Of a stretch of DNA of 64,000 bases, positions 61,401 to 64,000 are shown one piece after another. Numbering within the stretch: position 1 is the stretch's first letter; each line of letters starts with the position of its first letter. Where the stretch lies: the NCBI GenBank assembly GCA_014526335.1, contig JACTAT010000013.1:2081987-2145986 (forward strand), written 5' to 3'. Position numbers and translations under genes: made by a program. The notes below the pieces were generated by a model that had not been told where the DNA came from, made no database searches, and saw only the letters and a list, made by a program, of their open reading frames with translations. The DNA is from Chrysaora quinquecirrha. Its lineage: Eukaryota; Cnidaria; Scyphozoa; Semaeostomeae; Pelagiidae.

Positions 61401-61729
61401 ATTGATTATTGTGAACAATCATATGAAAACAGGCTTCTCTGAGACAAAGTAGAGGCCTCAATTTTCAAAATTTTCTGGGGGAGCATACCCCCTGACCCCT
61501 CTAGAATAGTGCGCCTCGCCACACTGCCCATATGATGTATGACTGGCGTACATGGGGAACTTCAGATTTTGTTGTCTGGCGTACAAATATTATACATTCC
61601 AGACTGGTGACAGCCAATAAAATAAAAGAAATCAAATACAATGGTTGATATATCTTATGTTTACTTACTATTAGTACTTGATCCAAACGTTCCAGTACCA
61701 AAAGGCGTCTTGGCAGCTGACCCAAACAT
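33825..61729 (-). CDS. NUP98: NUP98-NUP96 nuclear pore precursor, whole gene
   Basis: One minus-strand gene encodes the NUP98-NUP96 precursor. The ATG is at 61729 (MFGSAAKTPFGTGTFGSS) and the stop at 33825. I placed 36 coding exons with agreeing phases, totalling about 1,750 codons; the human protein is about 1,800. The precursor cuts itself: the N-terminal part becomes NUP98 (FG nucleoporin, transport barrier, mRNA export through RAE1) and the C-terminal part NUP96, a scaffold member of the Y-complex (NUP107-160). Order: FG repeats, GLEBS motif, FG repeats, linker, autoproteolytic domain, NUP96. Three oddities: Thr instead of Ser at the cleavage site, a missing exon between 38286 and 37438 where a histone H1-like frame sits on the other strand, and a 1-bp frame break at 37241-37244. 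As read, the NUP96 part would be truncated. Exons are listed in the segment entries. Confidence 0.96.
34963..35074 (-). other. GC-AG intron of NUP96
   Basis: The donor is GAG|GCAAGA and the acceptor CCAACAG|GG. No in-frame GT donor exists at the exon end, and the flanking peptides (LREKLFQIVE before, GTIVVTAYSLEDLRGD after) match the conserved order, so the minor donor class GC is the natural reading. Confidence 0.75.
35302..35470 (+). mobile_element. tRNA-derived SINE, family 2
   Basis: It reads GTTGTGGTGTAATCCAGCTG (Box A-like) and GGTTCGAGCCC (Box B), then a shared 3' part ending 'ttcaccttcaccttcacc'. It is inserted in a NUP96 intron, opposite to the gene. The second copy is at 24643-24797. 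Confidence 0.75.
35841..35925. mobile_element. Partial TCAAACATTGTTTGA-type MITE next to a NUP96 exon
   Basis: It begins AGGCCCTGGCCAAACAAAGT and contains 'gcttgtcaagcaaaa', as in the copies at 25844 and 47727. It fills most of the short intron between exons 30 and 31 and reaches to within a few bases of the donor at 35925. Confidence 0.55.
37657..38037 (+). pseudogene. Histone H1-like frame without basic tail, inside NUP96 intron
   Basis: The 126-codon frame starts MEVAGKKPAAKKGSAAKKPA (a short basic N-tail) and contains a complete H1/H5 globular domain at about residues 22-96 (AYKEMIVEALQTLHERNGSS, then a winged-helix body ending VGASGSFKL). After PAAAKKAA the lysine-rich C-terminal tail of normal H1 (usually about 100 residues) is absent; the frame ends after 23 unrelated residues. 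No histone 3' stem-loop is visible downstream. It lies opposite to NUP98-NUP96, exactly where an expected NUP96 exon is missing. It is most likely an inserted, truncated H1 copy. A functional tail-less H1 cannot be excluded because the globular domain is intact. Confidence 0.65.
38007..38186 (+). other. Unassigned 59-codon open frame downstream of the H1-like frame
   Basis: In a different frame from the H1 sequence, the plus strand is open between a TAA at 38004-38006 and a TGA at 38184-38186. The translation looks protein-like (for example MWSKAYWNLRPTDRQREHLQ, then a hydrophobic stretch FLIGTLHSALFIGSL). The stop overlaps an AATAAA (38186-38191). There is no ATG near its start, so it may be the 3' end of a captured coding sequence. 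I do not recognise the family. Confidence 0.3.
38286..40113 (-). CDS. NUP98: NUP96 alpha-solenoid, first part (exons 24-27)
   Basis: Exons are 39978-40113, 39676-39762, 39100-39218 and 38286-38465. Recognisable blocks are HGFADLTNKFSD, HSLVWGLVKALWGKL (human: SLTWTLCEALWGHL), FRRAAVSKWL (human: ERRRAFSRWL) and DAIYSLLTGRQIASAC followed by RLALLLSQ. This is the helical domain that packs against SEC13 and NUP107 in the Y-complex. Exon 27 ends in phase 0 with LSEWKDQK. Confidence 0.93.
39489..39667. repeat. Tandem duplication of about 90 bp in a NUP96 intron
   Basis: Two adjacent copies share 'aaacgattagcaaggcagat', 'aataagcacc' and 'aggaattctaagca'. They lie between exons 25 and 26, ending just before the exon 25 donor. 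Confidence 0.8.
40270..40390. mobile_element. Diverged CCGAGGGGC-family MITE in a NUP96 intron
   Basis: The internal 'aacaaaaggatttccaagga' and right end 'ttttcaaggagtgaattgc' match the family. The left terminus is destroyed. Confidence 0.55.
43219..43342. mobile_element. Half copy of the CACGCTAGCGAATCTATA MITE
   Basis: The end 'gcgtatagattcgctagcgtgc', preceded by CCACAGTAAT, matches the right end of the element at 46400-46587. No left end is seen. Confidence 0.55.
43637..46742 (-). CDS. NUP98: NUP96 N-terminal region (exons 20-23)
   Basis: This starts at Thr861 in exon 20 and continues with exons 45724-45871, 44753-45118 and 43637-44058. The first part is highly charged (KEDIMKKLKTAAQKKEALM, then EFEAQKEKARLIAEKMKKEK and an acidic run), as expected for the flexible NUP96 N-terminus. 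Exon 22 contains VDPFRLQGMKAVLFEDEED. Exon 23 has GRRFRVGWSPKLRLVHVGEP, which matches the conserved S-F-R-V-G-W-G-P motif at the start of the folded NUP96 region. The donor of exon 23 is read as GTGAGT at 43636; GTGGTG three bases earlier is in frame as well. Confidence 0.92.
44354..44390. mobile_element. Terminal fragment of the CCGAGGGGC-family MITE
   Basis: TCGAGGGGCATATTTCACTC followed by CTCAAAAAGGT is the left end of the family. No right end is present. Confidence 0.55.
45227..45700. mobile_element. MITE with GGGGACGTGCCA TIRs and internal tandem repeats
   Basis: The left end CTCGGGGGCATCTTAA leads to ACGGGGACGTGCCATT. The right end is AAATGGCACGTCCCCGT leading to AAGATACCCC and CCCCGAG. 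Inside is an array of the unit 'gcggaattatgggtactatt' in degenerate copies. It lies between NUP96 exons 21 and 22. Confidence 0.7.
46400..46587. mobile_element. MITE with GCACGCTAGCGAATCTATA TIRs
   Basis: GCACGCTAGCGAATCTATAT at the left is mirrored by TATAGATTCGCTACCGTGC at the right. Inside are several 'gcgtactgtg' and 'ccacagtag' units. It lies 56 bp downstream of the NUP98 cleavage-site exon (exon 20), in intron 20. Confidence 0.7.
46644..49339 (-). CDS. NUP98: NUP98 exons 17-20: autoproteolytic domain, cleavage site HF|T
   Basis: Exons are 49179-49339, 48357-48499, 47393-47506 and 46644-46754. They encode the Nup98 autopeptidase domain (MEROPS family S59): DYYTIPSIEELNE at the start, VGREDYGEVKFLG, EISLHKVWPNDKTSH and TGTWVFQ in exon 19, then VEHFTRYGL at the start of exon 20. 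Cleavage in the family is between Phe and Ser of His-Phe-Ser; here codons 859-861 are His-Phe-Thr (46740-46748), so the nucleophile would be Thr861. Thr is a chemically plausible nucleophile, used in related self-cleaving systems such as the GPS site of adhesion GPCRs, so cleavage may be kept. The domain also binds NUP88 and NUP96. NUP98 would be 860 residues, close to the human 863. Confidence 0.95.
47727..48189. mobile_element. TCAAACATTGTTTGA-type MITE, longest copy
   Basis: Termini are AGGCCCGGACCAAAAAATCA and, in reverse complement, AAGGCCCTGGCCAAACGATC. Many internal 'caaacattg/caatgtttg' units occur. ACAATT before and ACAGTT after may be the target duplication. It lies between NUP98 exons 18 and 19. 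Confidence 0.7.
48770..48905. mobile_element. Short TCAAACATTGTTTGA-type MITE
   Basis: It runs from 'gatcgtttggcacgtcacag' to 'caattgtttgatcgtttggt', sharing the unit and ends of the copy at 47727. It lies in the intron between NUP98 exons 17 and 18. Confidence 0.5.
50142..53249 (-). CDS. NUP98: NUP98 exons 13-16: linker before the autoproteolytic domain
   Basis: Exons are 53141-53249, 51270-51332, 51080-51181 and 50142-50479, encoding about residues 513-716. Exon 13 begins with a Gln-rich stretch and ends with ALANSPFGDSPLFRNL; the SPFGDSPLFRN core is conserved in animal NUP98. Exon 15 ends SVKKLVIKNKFQ, matching the conserved K-K-L-V-(I/L)-K-N motif. Exon 16 is an acidic, Ser-rich and poorly conserved spacer that runs into the structured domain. 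Confidence 0.92.
53381..53617. mobile_element. MITE with nested palindrome
   Basis: Outer ends CTACAATCCTCGCCAAAAAT and their reverse complement ATTTTTGGCGAGGATTGTAG are perfect over 20 bp. Inside, a C-rich run followed by GACTCAATGTTG returns as CAACATCATTGAGTC plus a G-rich run, forming a second hairpin. It lies between NUP98 exons 12 and 13. Confidence 0.8.
53750..56574 (-). CDS. NUP98: NUP98 exons 9-12: second GLFG repeat block
   Basis: Exons are 56390-56574, 55591-55713, 54752-55100 and 53750-53825, encoding about residues 269-512. At least eight GLFG motifs occur, with Ser/Thr/Gly spacers (for example TGTGLFGQTSQSGGLFGS). Exon 11 is the longest FG exon (349 bp) and is made of near-repeated units such as GTGLFGA and FGTGTS. 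Exon 12 moves towards the non-repetitive linker (LTANQALAGISG). Confidence 0.93.
57247..58802 (-). CDS. NUP98: NUP98 exons 6-8: GLEBS (Gle2/RAE1-binding) motif
   Basis: Exons are 58756-58802, 58494-58601 and 57247-57397. They encode GTTVKFN, then HQCISVMKEYESKSLEELRL and EDYTAGRKSG. This is clearly the GLEBS motif (about residues 175-232 here, 157-213 in human NUP98), which docks the mRNA-export factor RAE1/Gle2 and interrupts the FG region at the same place as in other animals. Exon 8 continues into SLFGS/FGQ repeats. The core E-Y-E-S-K-S-L-E-E-L-R-L-E-D-Y is unchanged from vertebrates, so strong constraint is visible. Confidence 0.95.
57467..57763. mobile_element. MITE with CCCAACTTCCTTTTGCCCAA arms
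   Basis: CGCCAAACCTCCGATTCGCC and the following CCCAACTTCC block are repeated inverted at the right end (AAGGAAGTTGGGCAAAACGG, AGGTTAG). It lies just upstream of NUP98 exon 8, in intron 7. Confidence 0.65.
58025..58345 (+). mobile_element. Probable SINE with GGGACGTTAAAC domain
   Basis: 'gcactctgccgtccttcaga' and 'agggacgttaaact' resemble a conserved central domain of invertebrate SINEs, preceded by a degraded Box B (GGATTTGAATGGG) and followed by a CAA-rich tail. It is a single copy in this window, so the ends are approximate. Confidence 0.4.
59100..61729 (-). CDS. NUP98: NUP98 exons 1-5: first GLFG repeat block
   Basis: Exons are 61669-61729, 60560-60607, 60312-60470, 59326-59424 and 59100-59231. 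They encode residues 1-166, composed of G/S/T/Q-rich spacers with FG and GLFG repeats (for example FGAGQTTPFGQPSG; five GLFG motifs in exons 3-5). All introns here are phase 1, splitting a Gly or Ser codon, which would let single exons be gained or lost without frame change. FG repeats bind transport receptors and form the permeability barrier. Exon 5 uses a weak donor (GTTTGT). Confidence 0.93.
59634..59780 (-). mobile_element. tRNA-derived SINE, family 1, degraded copy
   Basis: On the minus strand it has a decayed tRNA-like head (GGTTCATACC for Box B) and the shared body CAGTCAGCTCAGCT, ATCCTTCCA and TGAGTACCCATGGTATTTG. It matches the better copy at 60062-60277. Confidence 0.65.
60062..60277 (-). 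mobile_element. tRNA-derived SINE, family 1
   Basis: On the minus strand it starts GGTGTGGCAGAGTGGTCAAC (Box A, Ser/Leu tRNA-like), then GGTTTGAATCTC (Box B), a body shared with 59634-59780, and a tail ending in AATAAAGATTGCTTGC and (GATT)n. It is a typical Pol III SINE and lies in NUP98 intron 3. Confidence 0.8.
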
Positions 61730-62060
61730 TGCGATTGATCACCTTGCTTTGGCCTAAAAAGACCTCACGTGCCGCAGCTTCACTTTCAGGCCTAACCGAT
61801 TTAATCGTATTCTGACAGGCTCAGCTATAGGGCAAAACGTTTTCTGTATGAACTACGAATGATCTTCAATATATCAGGCAAACTTTGCACAATAAGGAAA
61901 TACCTTGATTGTTATTTTTAGCTTCAAAATTTGAGTTGATTCTTGAGTAGTCTGAACTGCTTCAAACTGCTTCTCGTTGGCCTAACCTGATCGCCCGCCA
62001 GCCAGAAAGGAAATGACGCTTTACGCATGCGTTAGAAAATTGAAAGTGAGAGGTGAAAGT
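61730..62060 (-). promoter_or_regulatory. Probable NUP98 5' region
   Basis: This is the sequence directly upstream of the NUP98 ATG. It contains the palindrome ACGCATGCGT (62023-62032), close to an NRF1-type site, and no clear TATA box, as expected for a housekeeping promoter. The transcription start is not determined. Confidence 0.3.
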
Positions 62061-62062
62061 GA

Positions 62063-62094
62063 AACACTGGAACACTGGAACACTGGAACACTGG
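62063..62094. repeat. Four perfect copies of AACACTGG
   Basis: An 8-bp unit is repeated four times without interruption, about 340 bp upstream of the NUP98 ATG. Confidence 0.9.
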
Positions 62095-62635
62095 TCCTCT
62101 TCTGGTTCAAATTCGATTCCAAAAAGGTTAAAAATCCGTCAAAGTTTTCTGTTTATTTTATGAATCGAAAAATTTTTCTTATAAAACAACGAAATATATT
62201 ATCCGAAACTACATAAAGGCAATAAAGGTTTGGTCTCCAATAAAATAATACAGTCTTCCCAAGTATTTGGCACTGATGAAAAACCGCGTTTTGGTCTTTG
62301 GTAGGGTGCAGCTGCGAAATTTATGAGAAACTAATGTGATTTTGGGGCTCGGGGCAAACACCTACTAGCTACCATCTCTGTGCCACTCTATGCTAGCTAC
62401 ACCCTGAGCGCATTTCCAGCACAAGGTTTTTCTTCGAGACAGTTTTAGCTACGTGCAGAAAATTGTTTTGTAAATTATAATGTGACAAAATTCATGACAA
62501 GAACAAGAAAATAGAAAGTAGTAGAAAACACCTTCCAGTATACACAGTATCTACCTATCCATTATCTATGAGCCAATATAATTTGTTGAGACTGTAATGG
62601 GGGTTTCTGGAGCAAGAGAGAACGACCTAAAAAGG

Positions 62636-62780
62636 GGAGCAACTACCCCTTGCCACTGCTTGGAATCTCGTACACCCTCAGCTAGAGTCTTGAATCTTTA
62701 TTGTTTTCGTAGGGATCTTGTAAGAATCATTTTTTCGATAGGAATCTCGTAGGCTTTTTCGAGGAGTGAAATGCCCCTCG
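62636..62780 (-). mobile_element. CCGAGGGGC-family MITE, left end decayed
   Basis: The right end GAGGAGTGAAATGCCCCTCG and internal 'ggaatctcgtacaccctcagc' match the copy at 18767. A further decayed copy follows at about 62830-62950, and a trace lies at 63780-63870. Confidence 0.65.
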
Positions 62781-62980
62781 GGCGATACTGCTGTAAAGAG
62801 CCTTTACCCCTTTTAAAAGGTAAACGGCTAAGTCCTTTGAAGTCTCGTACATCTTTGCTGGAAAACCTACAGTATTAGATAACTCTGTATTTCATTAAAA
62901 ATCTTTTTTAATGAAAATCTCGGGCTCTTTTTCTTAGAGCAAATCAACAATGTCCGGGTATCAAATAAAAATCCTTAAAT

Positions 62981-63090
62981 TAAGGTCCTTATTTCATGTA
63001 AACACCAAAAAAATCCGGGTTTTCGAGTTTGCTCCGGGTATTCAGGTTTTGATGAAAGAAAGGTCCTTATTTCATGTAAACACCAAGAAA
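62981..63090. repeat. Direct repeat of 'ggtccttatttcatgtaaac'
   Basis: Two copies of about 26 bp (the quoted 20 bases followed by 'accaa') lie 80 bp apart, each preceded by 'tccgggta'-like sequence. No gene is seen between here and the window end. A short (AACCAA)n tract lies at 63895-63915. Confidence 0.6.
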
Positions 63091-64000
63091 GCATGCTGAT
63101 CTGAAAGAAAGAGGCTTCCAGTTCCAAAACAATAATCTTGAAAAACCTTGAAAAACCTTAAGCTTTTTATTCAATTTCAATTCGTGTTTGCGTAGATCAA
63201 CAGGACTTCGAAACTTGGAGTAAAAATAGAACCCCCTACGCAAGTACGCATGTGTAGCATGTTAAAAATATTTACGCCTCGTAACCACGGTAGCAGAAAA
63301 GCTAAGATCGTCATAGAGATTATGCAAATAACAGATTGGCCAATCATTGCACGCCCCGTTGACTAATATATGTTGCGGAGGACAGTGATTTCCCTGCGTT
63401 GGCGTCTTACAGCAACAATTTCGAATGGGAAGCGGTTTTTCCGCTTACATGGGCTTAAACACTAAAGTACGTATGCGAAACTGAAAGCTATATCCTACAT
63501 ACTATTCATTTCTTTGACTAGATTTATATTAGTTAGTGTGGAAAATACGTACGAAGGCATTATGTTATTATGTTGTTATCATAAGAATTTTTGCAAATAT
63601 AAAGAGAAAATACTGTACTGTAGAGATGCAGTAGGAAAGGTCTTGCATCTCCGAGCGGTCTTGAACACTTATAGAAGGCAATAATTAGATTGAGAAGCCA
63701 GAATAAATGCAAGCCAGATAAAGAACTTCGTATTTGTTTACTCGTTATTCAAGCAAGGTAAGCAAAATTTCTTTCAATGACAATGGGATTTTAGGGGAAT
63801 CTTTAAGGGATTTCTACTCTAGCTAGAAAAAAACTGGAAAGTCCAGTTTGAGGAGTAGCCATTAGCCCCGCCCCTTAGGTTTTACATGGTTGCCAAAACC
63901 AAAACCAAAACCAAAATAGTTGCATGGTTGCCAAAACCTTTTGCTCCCCCTTTTGCAAAAGTTCAGTATTTTAGAAAATCCCAAAAATCTAAGAAAGTCC

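Overview
The window is nuclear DNA of an animal. Its genes are split by many GT-AG introns, spacing is loose, there are no operons or ribosome binding sites, and the DNA is AT-rich and full of short non-autonomous transposons. The gene content (NUP98-NUP96, ETS factors, a histone H1 domain, small secreted Cys-rich proteins) and the MITE/SINE load suggest an invertebrate. A cnidarian such as a coral or sea anemone is my best guess, but this is inference and not shown by any single feature.

Layout. 1-3.5 kb: a plus-strand gene with a divergent ETS DNA-binding domain and probable C-terminal exons. 5.8-8.0 kb: a second divergent ETS gene on the minus strand, whose last exon contains a reading-frame break. 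8-22.6 kb: no convincing gene, but a dense set of inverted-repeat elements: a 138-bp MITE family with perfect 6-bp target duplications, a 2.2-kb and a 1.0-kb long-inverted-repeat element side by side, GGTCCGCG cruciforms and a 0.42-kb foldback. 22.6-25.8 kb: two convergent genes for small secreted proteins that share an exact six-cysteine pattern with mirror-symmetric spacing (3-6-12-6-3). The 3' end of the first is followed by degenerate tandem copies of itself. 26.8-33.8 kb: no gene seen.

33.8-61.7 kb is one large minus-strand gene, NUP98-NUP96, a structural gene of the nuclear pore. I resolved 36 coding exons with consistent phases: GLFG repeats and the GLEBS (Gle2/RAE1-binding) motif, the autoproteolytic domain with cleavage site His-Phe-Thr, and the NUP96 alpha-solenoid. 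Two lesions appear in the NUP96 half. An exon for about 65 residues cannot be found, and its expected place holds a plus-strand histone H1-like open frame without the basic tail. The following exon carries an apparent 1-bp deletion in a homopolymer. Each may be real or an assembly error. NUP98-NUP96 introns hold many MITEs and tRNA-derived SINEs.

61.7-64 kb: the NUP98 upstream region and more decayed repeats. Apart from the ETS pair and the Cys-rich pair, the genes share no obvious pathway.
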